Source of the DNA: Methanobrevibacter sp.
GTDB lineage: Archaea; Methanobacteriota; Methanobacteria; Methanobacteriales; Methanobacteriaceae
Assembly: GCA_009784145.1 (NCBI GenBank)
Contig: WRCI01000001.1
Location: 1-29,118 of the forward strand
Direction: 5' to 3'
DNA length: 29,118 nucleotides
Shown here: positions 8,950 through 17,300 of the stretch, piece by piece
Layout: each line of letters starts with the position of its first letter
How positions within the stretch are numbered: the first letter of the stretch is position 1
Notes under the pieces: model-generated
Database searches by the model: none
Told to the model about the DNA's origin: nothing
The model's input: only the letters and a program-made list of their open reading frames with translations
Made by a program: the position numbers and the translations under genes

Positions 8950-9720
8950 ATGAAAAACACTCAAATCAAAATATTAGAAGAAATTAAATTAAAAAATCCT
9001 ATTTTCATAGAAGCTCTTCCAGGCATTGGACATGTAGGTAAATTAGCTGCAGATTATATGATTGATGAATTAGAAGCTACAAAATTTGCAGAATTATATT
9101 CTCATCATTTTCCTCCACAAGTTTTTGTAGATGAAGATGGTCTTGTTGAAAATATGGTTAATGAATTTTATTATCTTAAATCTCAAGGAAAAGATGAAAA
9201 TGATTTACTAATTTTAGTAGGTAATAGTCAAGCATTATCTCCTGAAGGACAATATCAATTATCTTCAGAAATTTTAGATTTTGTAGAACAATTTGGTGTT
9301 AAAAATATGTATACCTTAGGTGGTTTAGCTACTGGTCATCCAATTGAAAAACCACGAGTTTATGGTGCAGCAACCGATATTGAAATAATTGAAACTTTAA
9401 GAGAATTAGATATTGAAATAAGATCAGCTGATGGCGGAATTGTCGGTGCTTCTGGTCTTCTTTTAGGTTTAGGTAAAGTTAGAAAAATGAAAGGAGCTTG
9501 TTTAATGGGTGAAACTCCTGGTTATTTCATTGATGCTGAAGCTGCTGAAGCTCTTTTAGAAAAATTGGCTTCTCTTTTAAATATTGAAATTAATACAGAT
9601 AAACTTGATGAAAGAGCTGAAGAAACTAGAAAAATGATTTCAAAAGCACAACAAATGGAACAAGAAATCATGAATAAAGCCATGGGTACCAGTGAAGATG
9701 ATTTAAGATACATTGGTTAA
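8950..9720 (+). CDS. PAC2-family protein (proteasome assembly chaperone-like)
   Basis: The 256-residue protein belongs to the archaeal PAC2 superfamily, related to eukaryotic proteasome assembly chaperones and archaeal PbaA/PbaB. The family pattern includes [20 protein letters not shown] near the N-terminus, [22 protein letters not shown]-like strands and [12 protein letters not shown] coiled-coil-like C-terminal helix (about 205-245) ends in LRYIG. The penultimate residue is not Tyr, so it lacks a clear HbYX proteasome-docking tail, unlike the paralogue at 23878. AGAGGA at 8939-8944 is the ribosome-binding site. It follows nop10, the usual archaeal neighbour. Its molecular role in archaea is not settled. 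Confidence 0.88.
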   Translation: MKNTQIKILEEIKLKNPIFIEALPGIGHVGKLAADYMIDELEATKFAELYSHHFPPQVFVDEDGLVENMVNEFYYLKSQGKDENDLLILVGNSQALSPEGQYQLSSEILDFVEQFGVKNMYTLGGLATGHPIEKPRVYGAATDIEIIETLRELDIEIRSADGGIVGASGLLLGLGKVRKMKGACLMGETPGYFIDAEAAEALLEKLASLLNIEINTDKLDERAEETRKMISKAQQMEQEIMNKAMGTSEDDLRYIG

Positions 9721-9756
9721 AACCATATTCTTTTTTTTTATTTTAATTAATTTTTT

Positions 9757-9800
9757 ACTATCTCTTTCTTACTATCTCTTTCTTACTATCTTTTTTATTA
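9757..9800 (+). terminator. Pyrimidine-rich terminator region after the PAC2 gene
   Basis: After the stop at 9720 come T-runs, then a 14-bp unit ACTATCTCTTTCTT repeated at 9757-9770 and 9771-9784 with a third partial copy that ends in T6. Archaeal termination uses T-rich tracts on the coding strand, so this region is a good candidate. Confidence 0.5.
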
Positions 9801-9978
9801 TATATTTTTCATTTCATTGCTTCATCTATTCTATTTTTAAATATTAACCAAGAATTATCTATTTTTTATTATAATATTCTATAAAAATTTTATATTTTTA
9901 TAAAAAAATGAGTTCATATCATTAACATTTCCATTAATTTCATCAAATTAATATATTAAAATAAACATAAATTTTACT

Positions 9979-11172
9979 ATGATAGTTAATGCAGATTTAC
10001 ATGTTCATAGTTGTTTTTCTATGGCAAGTTCAAAAGATATGCTAATAAAAAATATTGCTCCACAAGCCAAATTAAAAGGACTTCAGCTTATGGGAACTGG
10101 AGACGCACTTCATCCAGGATGGTTAGATATTATAGAAAACAGTACTAAGTATATTGGAGATGGAATCTATTCTACAGATACTTGTGACTTTGTTTTAACT
10201 ACTGAAATAGAAGGTGAAAAGAAGATTCATCATCTTATTATTATTCCAACTATTGAAATAGCTAAAGAAATAGGGGACAAATTAGTATCTGTAAATAAAA
10301 CTAAAGATGGTCGTCCTCGAACAAAAATGAATGGAAAAGAAATAATGGATTTAGCTAAAGAATATGATTGTTTAGTTGGACCAGCTCATGCATTTACTCC
10401 ATGGACTGGAATGTATAAAACATTTGATAGTATTTATGATTGTTATGGTCGTAAACCTGATTTTTTAGAACTTGGTTTATCTGCAGATACTGATATGGCT
10501 GATACAATTAAGGAATTACAAGACATTCCATTTCTTTCAAATTCAGATGCTCATTCTCCATGGCCACATAGATTAGGTAGGGAATTTAATCAAATTGAAC
10601 TTGAAGATATTTCATTTTCCTCCATTAAATCATCTATTAAAAACAATAAGATTAAAGCAAACTATGGTTTAGTAGCTAACCTAGGTAAATATCATATGAC
10701 TGCATGTACTAAGTGTTATAAATTAATCGATCCAGACCTTGCTATGGAAAATAAAATGAAATGTTCCTGTGGTGGAACCATAAAAAAAGGTGTGGATTTT
10801 AGAATTTCTCAAATAGCTATCTGGGATAAACCACATCATCCAGATTTCAGACCCCCTTACATACATTTGATGCCTTTAGCTGAAATTATTAGTATGGTTT
10901 ATGATAAAGGAGTTACTACTAAAACAGTTCAAGGAAAATGGAAAGAGTTGATTGATAATATTGGAAATGAAATTGAAATCTTAATTGATGCTCCAATTGA
11001 TAAAATAGCTAGTGTTAATCCAGATCTCGTTCCAGCTATTGAAGGATTTAGAGATAATTCCCTTAGTATCTCTCCAGGTGGAGGGGGAAAATATGGGGAA
11101 ATTTCTTTTGAAGGAGATTTGCCTGAAAGAAAAGTAGAAAAAAGTAAAACCGTTACTTTAGACAATTTTTAA
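9979..11172 (+). CDS. Endonuclease Q (EndoQ), PHP-domain DNA repair nuclease
   Basis: EndoQ cleaves DNA 5' of uracil, hypoxanthine, xanthine or abasic sites and its activity is helped by PCNA in Thermococcales. The PHP metal motifs are clear: DLHVHSCFS at residues 6-14, GTGDALHPGW, the PAHAFTPWTGM segment, and SNSDAHSPWPHRLGREF. A zinc site follows with CTKC and CSCGG. The conserved PGGGGKYGEISF block lies near the C-terminus. The protein ends TVTLDNF, which resembles a degenerate PIP-box. The length of 397 aa is typical. No ribosome-binding site precedes ATG 9979; a TATA-like TATTAAAATAAA near 9953-9964 suggests a leaderless message. Confidence 0.92.
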   Translation: MIVNADLHVHSCFSMASSKDMLIKNIAPQAKLKGLQLMGTGDALHPGWLDIIENSTKYIGDGIYSTDTCDFVLTTEIEGEKKIHHLIIIPTIEIAKEIGDKLVSVNKTKDGRPRTKMNGKEIMDLAKEYDCLVGPAHAFTPWTGMYKTFDSIYDCYGRKPDFLELGLSADTDMADTIKELQDIPFLSNSDAHSPWPHRLGREFNQIELEDISFSSIKSSIKNNKIKANYGLVANLGKYHMTACTKCYKLIDPDLAMENKMKCSCGGTIKKGVDFRISQIAIWDKPHHPDFRPPYIHLMPLAEIISMVYDKGVTTKTVQGKWKELIDNIGNEIEILIDAPIDKIASVNPDLVPAIEGFRDNSLSISPGGGGKYGEISFEGDLPERKVEKSKTVTLDNF

Positions 11173-11815
11173 TAAGTTTTTGGCTTTAAGCTAAAATTTG
11201 TATTTATATAATTATAAATTAATAAATATGAATATTATATAATTCATATATATTCTTATATAATCTATATTATTGTATATAATCTATATCTTATTCTTAT
11301 ATACTTTATTTTAATCTATACGATTTATTTATATAATTCTTTTTATTTCTCTTTTAATTAAAAATTATATATTTATTTTATAATTATATTTATTTTTAAA
11401 TCTTTAATTTTAAAATCGAAATATTTAAACATTTTATTTTAAAATAATAGTGATTAATAAATTAAAAAAGAATGATAATTTCTAGAAAGTTATGTTTTAT
11501 AATTTAATAATTATTTTATTTTTATTCACTTTTTGTGAAAAAAAATTCCTAAAAAGTAAAGTTTATATAGTAAAAGGATAATATTATTAAATACGAAGAT
11601 ATTGAATATATGTAAATTTATTTAATGGAATCTTTTAACCTCTAAAAAATTCTTTATTTATTTATTGAATTTTTTAAATTTCATAATATTGAATATATTT
11701 ACAATAAATAAAATTATATTAGATATGCTAATAATATATGAATATATTAATGATTTAATGTGATAATAAAATAGATATAGTAATTATTAAGGACTTAAGC
11801 ATCTTAAACTAATAA
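11173..11815. other. Long A+T-rich gap without genes
   Basis: About 640 bases of A+T-rich sequence with no supported open frame. A small inverted repeat, TTCAC-T5-GTGAA, is at 11525-11539. The first 200 bases contain many short TATAAT-like tracts that could include the EndoQ terminator. Confidence 0.5.
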
Positions 11816-11926
11816 AAAAGATTTTTCAAGCTCTTGGCCAATGATTGCTTAGCACACAACTACTTGCACATGAAAGAATTCGAGTTAGCTCACAATCTTA
11901 TATATGGCATGAGGTCAACTCCTTAG
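11816..11926 (+). pseudogene. Short open fragment in a less A+T-rich patch, possible gene remnant
   Basis: The frame 11816-11926 is open for 36 codons with no start codon at its beginning. It reads FFKLLANDCLAHNYLHMKEF and then ELAHNLIYGMRSTP before a stop. The patch (about 11828-11925) has visibly more G and C than the 600 bases on either side. I do not recognise the peptide. It may be the residue of a decayed gene or mobile element, or an RNA gene that happens to be open. Confidence 0.3.
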
Positions 11927-11994
11927 TTTGTTAAATTGAAAGAAAAACTGTGGTAAAAATTACCAATGTTAGCAAACAAAAAAGGGTCCATAAT

Positions 11995-12291
11995 ATGAAT
12001 AAAAGAACAACTATTGTGGTGTTTTTGTTCCTATATCTATTTTGTAGTTTTGAATCAATATCTTCTGCAGAAAAAGGATTTGATATAGGTTTATATGAAA
12101 ATAAGCATGAACACTGCGAAAACTCCACAAAACACAAAATTGTGAAAGACCTATTAAAAAACTTAATAAAATATAGATATTTGAAAATATTTAAACAAAT
12201 GAATGAAATCTTAAGGAATGAAATAATAGCTCATGATATTGAACAAATTGATGAAAAAATTCTTAATTTTATTCCTAATCAGAAAAAATGA
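11995..12291 (+). CDS. Small putative secreted or membrane-anchored protein
   Basis: Unrecognised protein of 98 residues if started at ATG 11995. AAGGG at 11982-11986 lies eight bases before it. The N-terminus looks like a signal peptide: basic MNKR, a hydrophobic stretch TTIVVFLFLYLFCSF, then SISSA before a charged region. The remainder is Lys/Asn/Ile-rich and probably helical (KIVKDLLKNLIKYRYLKIF). The frame also opens upstream at GTG 11950, but that would bury the signal-like segment. No neighbour on this strand suggests a role. It could be part of the same decayed region as the 11816 fragment. Confidence 0.45.
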   Translation: MNKRTTIVVFLFLYLFCSFESISSAEKGFDIGLYENKHEHCENSTKHKIVKDLLKNLIKYRYLKIFKQMNEILRNEIIAHDIEQIDEKILNFIPNQKK

Positions 12292-12619
12292 GAAATTTTT
12301 TAATATCGACCAATATTTAAAGCAAGGTGTCTGATAGTATTTAAAGAAATAATAACAGGAATAAGATATTTAAATATAAAAAATATCAGTGCCAAGAATA
12401 TTATATATGTAAAATCCATTTCATATGCAAATATTGAATAACCTTTTATTTCATATAATCATATGATTAATAATATTCAAAAAATTTATTATTCCTTTAG
12501 ATTATTTATTTTTTAAATTATCTTTTTATTCTATTATTTTTATATATTTTCACCATTTCTTGATTATATTTTAACTATTCTAACTATTCTAATTATTCCA
12601 ACTTTCCCAATTATTAGTT
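12292..12619. other. Gap between convergent genes
   Basis: No gene is seen. A 14-bp perfect palindrome TAATCATATGATTA is at 12456-12469. A short 9-bp repeat (TAACTATTC type, about 12570-12600) lies just downstream of the P-type ATPase stop codon. Confidence 0.5.
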
Positions 12620-14818
12620 TCATCCTCTAATTCGTAGTGCATTAGCTACTACTAATAGTGTTAATCCCATATCTCCAATTAAAACTGCTTCCCAAAGTGA
12701 AACATAACCCACGATTCCTAAAATTACTAATATGGCTTTAATAGTTAAGGGTATTGCTATATTTTGTTTAATAACCCCCATTGTTTTTTTAGATAGGTTG
12801 ATTAAATAGTCGATTTTTGAGATATTGTCCTGCATTAAGACTATATCGGCTGTTTCAACAGCTACATCAGCCCCATCCATTCCCATAGCTATTCCAACAT
12901 TAGCTCTTGCAAGTGATGGTGCGTCATTTATACCATCTCCAACCATAGCTACATTTTTGTATTCATTAGCTATTTTTTCTACAATATTAACTTTATCCTC
13001 AGGAAGAAGATTTGGATAATAACTATCAAGACCAAGTTTTTCTGCTACACTTTTTGCAGTATCTGAATTATCACCAGTTAACATGATAGTTTCAATAGAT
13101 TTTTCTTTAAGTTTTTTGATAGTTTCTTTTCCTTCTTCACGAATTTTGTCAGTTAAACTAACGAAACCTAATATTTTGTTTTTATTTCCAACAATGACAC
13201 TAGTTTTTCCCATATCTCCATCATTGTTATGAGTATTATAATAGGAATCAATATCATTTTTTAATCTATCATTAAAATCAAAAAGTTCTTTTTTACCTAC
13301 ATAAAACATTTCTCCGCCAATTTCACCTTTTAATCCTTTTCCAGATATTGATTGGAAATTATGAACTTTTTTTAATTTTATATCTTTATTAACATCTTTA
13401 TTAATATAATTTTTATCATTATCTTTATTAGCACAGTTCTTATCATTATCTTTATTATTATATTTCAAATATTCATTGAATGCTTTAGCTATAGGATGTT
13501 TAGATTTATTCTCTAAACTACAAGCAATTTCAATTACTTCATCATCAGTAAATCCATTTATTGAACTTATATTGTTTATTTCTAAGTTTCCTTCAGTGAG
13601 AGTACCAGTTTTATCAAACATTATAGCTTTTATTTTAGATAATTCTTCTACATATTCTCCACCTTTAATAATTATTCCATTCTTGGTTCCAGCAGTAATA
13701 GCAGATATTATAGAAACTGGTGTTGAAATAGCTATTGCACAAGGACAGGATATAACTAACAAAACTAATCCCCTATATACCCATTCATTAAGACTTTGGT
13801 TAAAGAAAAGTGGAGGGATTATAGCTACAAACATAGCTAATACGATGATTGTTGGAGTATAATATCTAGCGAATTTATCTATGAAAAGATTTATTTTTGC
13901 TTTTTTCTCTTCTGATTCTTTTATTAAAGCAATAATTTTTGAAAAAATGGTTTCACTAGATTTTTTAGTAACTTCGACTTCAATATATCCTTCTTCATTT
14001 ATAGTAGAAGCATAAACTTCATCACCTTCTGATTTATCTATAGCTAGACTTTCACCTGTAATAGAAGATTGATTGACTGAAGTTTTACCTTCTATAATAA
14101 TTCCATCAACTGGAATTTTATCTCCAGGTTTTACAATTACAATATCTCCAACAGAAAGATTTTCAACATTAATTTCAATTTTTTCGAATTTGTTTTTATT
14201 AACTCTTCTTTCTTTATTTATTTCACTTTCTTCAGAAGAGCCTATTGTATACATTGTTTCTGATTTTACTTCTCTTTTTATAGTAGCTGTATTCGGAGAT
14301 AATTTTATTAATTTTGAAAGAGAACGTTTAGATCTATCTAATGAAAAATCTTCCAAATATTCTGCTAAAAAGAATAATAAGATTAATGAAGTTCCTTCTG
14401 CTCCTTCTCCGAGTAAAAAAGCTCCAATTGTAGCTATTGTCACTAATAATTGTATTTTCACTTCTTTGTTTAATAATGAACTTATACCACTTCTTATTAT
14501 CCCTTGCCCTATTATTATTGTAGCTATTAAATAAATTATTTCTGAAATTAGCTCTTGATTAATAATTTCATAGATACTAAAGTCTAAAGTGGAAATAAAG
14601 TATCCAAATATGAATATAATTGCCCCTATAGCTAATATGATTAAAGGTTTTTTTGAAATTTTTTCATTATTCCTATCTATATCTTCAAGTAATCCTTCTT
14701 CACATGCACATCCCTGACAATCAAAAGATTCATTTTTATCTTTAGAATTTGCATCTTTTTTATCTTTAAAATTCACATTATCCTTAGAATTTATATTCTC
14801 TTTATCTTTAGAATTCAT
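12620..14818 (-). CDS. Heavy-metal-transporting P1B-type ATPase (Cd/Zn/Pb type)
   Basis: The protein exports a soft metal across the cytoplasmic membrane at the cost of ATP. Motifs in order are the TGES actuator loop, the intramembrane SCPCAIAIS with Cys358-Pro-Cys360, the phosphorylated DKTGT with Asp402, and GDGINDAPSLARA. The CPC plus the final LLVVANALR helix fit a Zn/Cd/Pb exporter rather than a copper pump. There is no full heavy-metal-associated domain; the N-terminus has only CQGCAC at about 35-40, after a low-complexity NSKDK repeat. The nucleotide-binding domain carries an Asn/Lys/Asp insertion (KDNDKN repeats, DNA 13381-13466). AAGGAT is the ribosome-binding site. It is 12 bases downstream of the arsR-type gene, clearly one operon. 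Confidence 0.92.
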   Translation of the reverse strand: MNSKDKENINSKDNVNFKDKKDANSKDKNESFDCQGCACEEGLLEDIDRNNEKISKKPLIILAIGAIIFIFGYFISTLDFSIYEIINQELISEIIYLIATIIIGQGIIRSGISSLLNKEVKIQLLVTIATIGAFLLGEGAEGTSLILLFFLAEYLEDFSLDRSKRSLSKLIKLSPNTATIKREVKSETMYTIGSSEESEINKERRVNKNKFEKIEINVENLSVGDIVIVKPGDKIPVDGIIIEGKTSVNQSSITGESLAIDKSEGDEVYASTINEEGYIEVEVTKKSSETIFSKIIALIKESEEKKAKINLFIDKFARYYTPTIIVLAMFVAIIPPLFFNQSLNEWVYRGLVLLVISCPCAIAISTPVSIISAITAGTKNGIIIKGGEYVEELSKIKAIMFDKTGTLTEGNLEINNISSINGFTDDEVIEIACSLENKSKHPIAKAFNEYLKYNNKDNDKNCANKDNDKNYINKDVNKDIKLKKVHNFQSISGKGLKGEIGGEMFYVGKKELFDFNDRLKNDIDSYYNTHNNDGDMGKTSVIVGNKNKILGFVSLTDKIREEGKETIKKLKEKSIETIMLTGDNSDTAKSVAEKLGLDSYYPNLLPEDKVNIVEKIANEYKNVAMVGDGINDAPSLARANVGIAMGMDGADVAVETADIVLMQDNISKIDYLINLSKKTMGVIKQNIAIPLTIKAILVILGIVGYVSLWEAVLIGDMGLTLLVVANALRIRG

Positions 14819-14842
14819 ATTTTTATATCCTTAGAATTTATA
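14736..14842 (-). repeat. Degenerate repeat covering the ATPase start and its ribosome-binding site
   Basis: Five imperfect copies of a motif read on the minus strand as AATTCTAAAGATAA lie at 14736-14842. Four encode NSKDK-type residues at the ATPase N-terminus. The fifth lies upstream of the start codon, where its AAGGAT variant serves as Shine-Dalgarno site. Confidence 0.6.
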
Positions 14843-15178
14843 TTTAGTTACTTTCTTTATTATTTCAATAATTTCATCAGATTGTAAAGAATAAAAAATT
14901 CTTTTATCTTTTTTTCTAAATTTTACAATATTATTATTTCTAAGAAGTCTTAATTGATGAGAAATAGCTGATTGACTCATGTCTAAAAGTAAGGATAATT
15001 CACATACACAAAATTCTTGATAGTTAAGTGCACATAAAATTCGAATTCTATTATAATCTCCTAATATCTTAAAAATATTAGCTATATCGTGATATGTTTT
15101 ATCACTAGACATTTTTTCATCAATATTTGCAATTATATCTTCCCTAACAGTTTTTATTTCACAAGTTTGATTGTTCAT
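14831..15178 (-). CDS. ArsR/SmtB-family metal-responsive repressor (CadC-like)
   Basis: Winged-helix repressor of 115 residues that should release DNA on binding a soft metal and so derepress the downstream ATPase. The DNA-recognition helix is at about 66-82 (DMSQSAISHQLRLLRNN). The alpha-3 metal motif EFCVCEL places Cys57 and Cys59 where CadC has its Cys58/Cys60 pair, and Cys6 near the N-terminus matches the CadC Cys7 ligand; a second N-terminal Cys is absent. ATG 15178 is the last triplet, on the minus strand, of an inverted repeat, so the message is probably leaderless or nearly so. The gene leads the operon with the P-type ATPase. Confidence 0.9.
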   Translation of the reverse strand: MNNQTCEIKTVREDIIANIDEKMSSDKTYHDIANIFKILGDYNRIRILCALNYQEFCVCELSLLLDMSQSAISHQLRLLRNNNIVKFRKKDKRIFYSLQSDEIIEIIKKVTKYKF

Positions 15179-15210
15179 ATGAGTATGTATTCATATGTTC
15201 ATATATAAAT
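15176..15210 (-). promoter_or_regulatory. Probable operator and promoter of the arsR-ATPase operon
   Basis: CATATGA at 15176-15182 and TCATATG at 15191-15197 form a perfect 7+7 bp inverted repeat with an 8-base spacer. One arm includes the arsR start codon. A further TTCATATA follows at 15198-15205, merging with a TATA-like TTTATATA on the minus strand. ArsR/SmtB repressors bind such imperfect palindromes across promoters, so autoregulation is likely. Confidence 0.6.
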
Positions 15211-15479
15211 ATTTGTATATTTTTTATTTTAAATAATTATTAAAAGAAAATATTGTAGAATCTTATCTATAATTTTAAAATATTTTATAAAAAAATGAAA
15301 AATAAAAATATAAAAAATTAAAATATATATGAAAATGAAATTTATAAGAATAAAAATATAAAAAAATTATATAAAAAAATTAAAATATAAAAAATATATA
15401 TAAAAAATAAAAAAATAAGGATTATATAATTTAAATTATTAATTAAAAAGATAATTATAAATTTATTTAAAAAATAAAA
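15179..15479. other. Low-complexity gap between arsR and the ABM gene
   Basis: Apart from the arsR operator and promoter, this is nearly pure A+T sequence (repeated AAAATATAAAAAAT-like tracts). No gene is seen. Confidence 0.5.
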
Positions 15480-15773
15480 TTATAACTCTATTTCTTCAGA
15501 AGAATAAACTTTTATTTCTAGACTTTCTGCTAAATCTCCAATAGCTGATTCAAAATCCAAAAAATGAGTTTGTTGTAAATGACTCTTTAAATGATCTTTT
15601 TCTTCCCATTGTTCAACAAAAAGTAGAGTTTTGTCTCCATCTGTTGGATTATACAAATTATAACCAATACAACCTTCTTCTTCTCGAGTAGCTTTAATTA
15701 ATGCTTGTGCTTCATCTATAATTTTACTCGCAACATTTTCTTTAGGAGTAAGTTTAGCTAAAACGATAATCAA
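15480..15773 (-). CDS. ABM-domain protein (YgiN-like putative monooxygenase)
   Basis: The 97-residue protein is a single antibiotic-biosynthesis-monooxygenase (ABM) ferredoxin-like fold, as in YgiN and heme-degrading or quinol monooxygenases. Family features are the N-terminal strand IIVLAKLTPKE, the EEGCIGYNLY strand with the conserved Gly-Cys/Tyr pattern, the FVEQWEEKDHLKSHLQQTHF helix and the C-terminal strand. The start is TTG 15773, with GGTGA four to eight bases upstream. Many ABM proteins have no known substrate, so the reaction is open. It lies downstream of the adh gene on the same strand, 300 bases away, so co-transcription is uncertain. Confidence 0.85.
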   Translation of the reverse strand: MIIVLAKLTPKENVASKIIDEAQALIKATREEEGCIGYNLYNPTDGDKTLLFVEQWEEKDHLKSHLQQTHFLDFESAIGDLAESLEIKVYSSEEIEL

Positions 15774-16077
15774 TATTTCACCTTTTCTAAGTTTTTTAGT
15801 TATTTCTTTTTAAAAAAAGAGTTTTAAGTTTTTAAAATGATTAATAGTTATGTATAATAAAATATAATAAAATATAATAGAGTATAATATAGTATAATAG
15901 AATATGATAATTGTATAGTATCTATAATAGAATATTATAACTAAATAATGATTATAATAAATACGATAAGTAAAAAATAATATAATAGCTATAATAACTA
16001 TAATAGCTATTAATTAACTATAATTAGTTAAAAAATAGCTATTAATTAACAATTATTTCTTATCCATTATAAGCTAA
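15774..16077. other. Low-complexity gap between ABM and adh genes
   Basis: A drifting repeat of about 10-11 bp (TATAATAAAA, TATAATAGAG and similar) occupies about 15850-15960. A 17-bp direct repeat, AATAGCTATTAATTAAC, occurs twice near 16004 and 16034. No gene is seen. Confidence 0.6.
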
Positions 16078-17145
16078 TTATAAATTTTCGTCTACTATGA
16101 CTACTGGTTTAATTAGGTCTCGTGGTTTTTCTTTCATTAAAAGAAGTGCTTCTTCTATTTTGTCGAATCCGTGGAATACATGGGTTGCCATGAGTGCTGG
16201 GTCCATACGACCATAGCTGACTATATCTGCTAATCTTTCCATTCTAACTCTTCCACCTGGACAAAGACCAGTTGCAAAATCTTTATCAGCCATTCCGAAT
16301 CCCCATCCTACACGAGGAATAGGTAATGTGTCGCCTTCACCAAAATAGTTAATATTTGAAATCATAGATCCTGCTCTTGCACAATCTACAGCATCTATTA
16401 AAATATCAGATCCGCCACCAGCTACTATAACAGCATCTACACCTTCACCATCAGTAGCTTCTACTATTTGATCAGCAGTATTTCCATTTTTATATGAAAT
16501 AATATCAGTTGCCCCATACTTTTTAGCTACATCAACACAATTAGGACGAGTACCTACAGCAAATATTCTTCCTGCTCCTTGTAATTGAGCACCAGCTACA
16601 GCAGCTAAACCAACAGGTCCGATACCTAAAACAGCTACTGAACCCCCCATAGGGATGTTAGCATTTTCAGCACCCATAAATCCAGTGGATAACATATCTG
16701 GAATCATAACTGCTGCTTCAAGAGGCATTCCTTCCGGTAATTTTGCTAGGTTCCAGTCAGCTACATTGACATGGAAATATTCTCCAAATACTCCATCTTT
16801 AAAGTTGGAAAATTTCCATCCAGAAAGAGGTCCTCCAGTTTGTGATGAGAATCCTCTTTGTACAGCATCAGAATACCAATCTGGAGTAATTGCTGGAACA
16901 ATAACTTTGTCTCCAGGTTTTAAGTCTTTGACTTCACTTCCAACTTCTGCAACAACACCTAATGCCTCATGTCCTAAAATCATATCAGTTCTCTCACCAA
17001 TAGCTCCTTCCCATACAGTATGTATATCTGAAGTACAAGGCGCCAAAGCTATAGGCTTTACTAATGCATCATATGGACCGTAATCTGGTTTATCTTTTTC
17101 GACCCATCCAATTTCACCAATTTTTTTCATTGCTAATCCTTTCAT
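16078..17145 (-). CDS. adh: NADP-dependent secondary alcohol dehydrogenase (zinc family)
   Basis: Medium-chain zinc alcohol dehydrogenase very like the Clostridium beijerinckii and Thermoanaerobacter brockii secondary enzymes. It would interconvert 2-propanol or similar alcohols and ketones. The catalytic zinc ligands fall at the TbADH positions: Cys37 (LAPCTSDIHT), His59-Glu60 (ILGHEALG) and Asp150 (IPDMLSTGF). There is no four-Cys structural zinc lobe. The Rossmann motif is GIGPVGLAAVAGA, and Arg200 and Tyr218 match residues that select NADP over NAD. The length is 355 aa against about 352 in the family. AGGTGAT precedes ATG 17145. In methanogens such enzymes feed alcohol-derived electrons to methanogenesis. 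A 27-bp repeat array lies upstream. Confidence 0.94.
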   Translation of the reverse strand: MKGLAMKKIGEIGWVEKDKPDYGPYDALVKPIALAPCTSDIHTVWEGAIGERTDMILGHEALGVVAEVGSEVKDLKPGDKVIVPAITPDWYSDAVQRGFSSQTGGPLSGWKFSNFKDGVFGEYFHVNVADWNLAKLPEGMPLEAAVMIPDMLSTGFMGAENANIPMGGSVAVLGIGPVGLAAVAGAQLQGAGRIFAVGTRPNCVDVAKKYGATDIISYKNGNTADQIVEATDGEGVDAVIVAGGGSDILIDAVDCARAGSMISNINYFGEGDTLPIPRVGWGFGMADKDFATGLCPGGRVRMERLADIVSYGRMDPALMATHVFHGFDKIEEALLLMKEKPRDLIKPVVIVDENL

Positions 17146-17176
17146 TTATATCACCTAATAACACAATAATACATCC

Positions 17177-17190
17177 CATAATATAATTTA
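17177..17190 (-). promoter_or_regulatory. Candidate TATA box of adh
   Basis: On the minus strand the sequence TAAATTATATTATG lies about 32-45 bases before the adh start codon, leaving room for a short leader with the AGGTGAT site. The upstream edge touches the first unit of the 27-bp array. Confidence 0.5.
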
Positions 17191-17192
17191 TC

Positions 17193-17300
17193 ATTAATTA
17201 AAATATCTTTTTATTCCATTATAATTAAAATATCCTTTTGTTTGATTATAATTAAAATATCCTTTTGTTTGATTATAATTAAAATACCTTTTTATTTAAC
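17193..17300 (-). repeat. 27-bp tandem direct repeat x 4 upstream of adh
   Basis: Four head-to-tail units at 17193-17219, 17220-17246, 17247-17273 and 17274-17300. Units 2 and 3 are identical; units 1 and 4 differ at a few bases. On the adh coding strand the core reads AAAAGGATATTTTAATTATA. The array starts directly upstream of the candidate TATA box, a position where archaeal activators or repressors bind. The rest of the gap to 17815 is A+T-rich without a gene. Confidence 0.85.

Noticed and set aside
11931..12137. Minus-strand open frame of 68 codons with a hydrophobic end
   Set aside because: It overlaps the plus-strand small protein with the signal-like start. The hydrophobic run is the complement of low-complexity DNA and there is no ribosome-binding site.
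11816..12300. Complete insertion sequence
   Set aside because: No transposase motif, terminal inverted repeats or target-site duplication can be found; only a remnant is possible.
14073..14534. Plus-strand open frame of 153 codons
   Set aside because: It is the complement of the P-type ATPase coding region, without its own ribosome-binding site or family motif.
16655..17083. Plus-strand open frame of 142 codons
   Set aside because: It is the complement of the adh coding region; the adh frame has all catalytic residues and a strong ribosome-binding site.
17193..17300. CRISPR-like array
   Set aside because: The units are directly adjacent with no unique spacers between them, and no cas genes are in the window. 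It is a simple tandem repeat.
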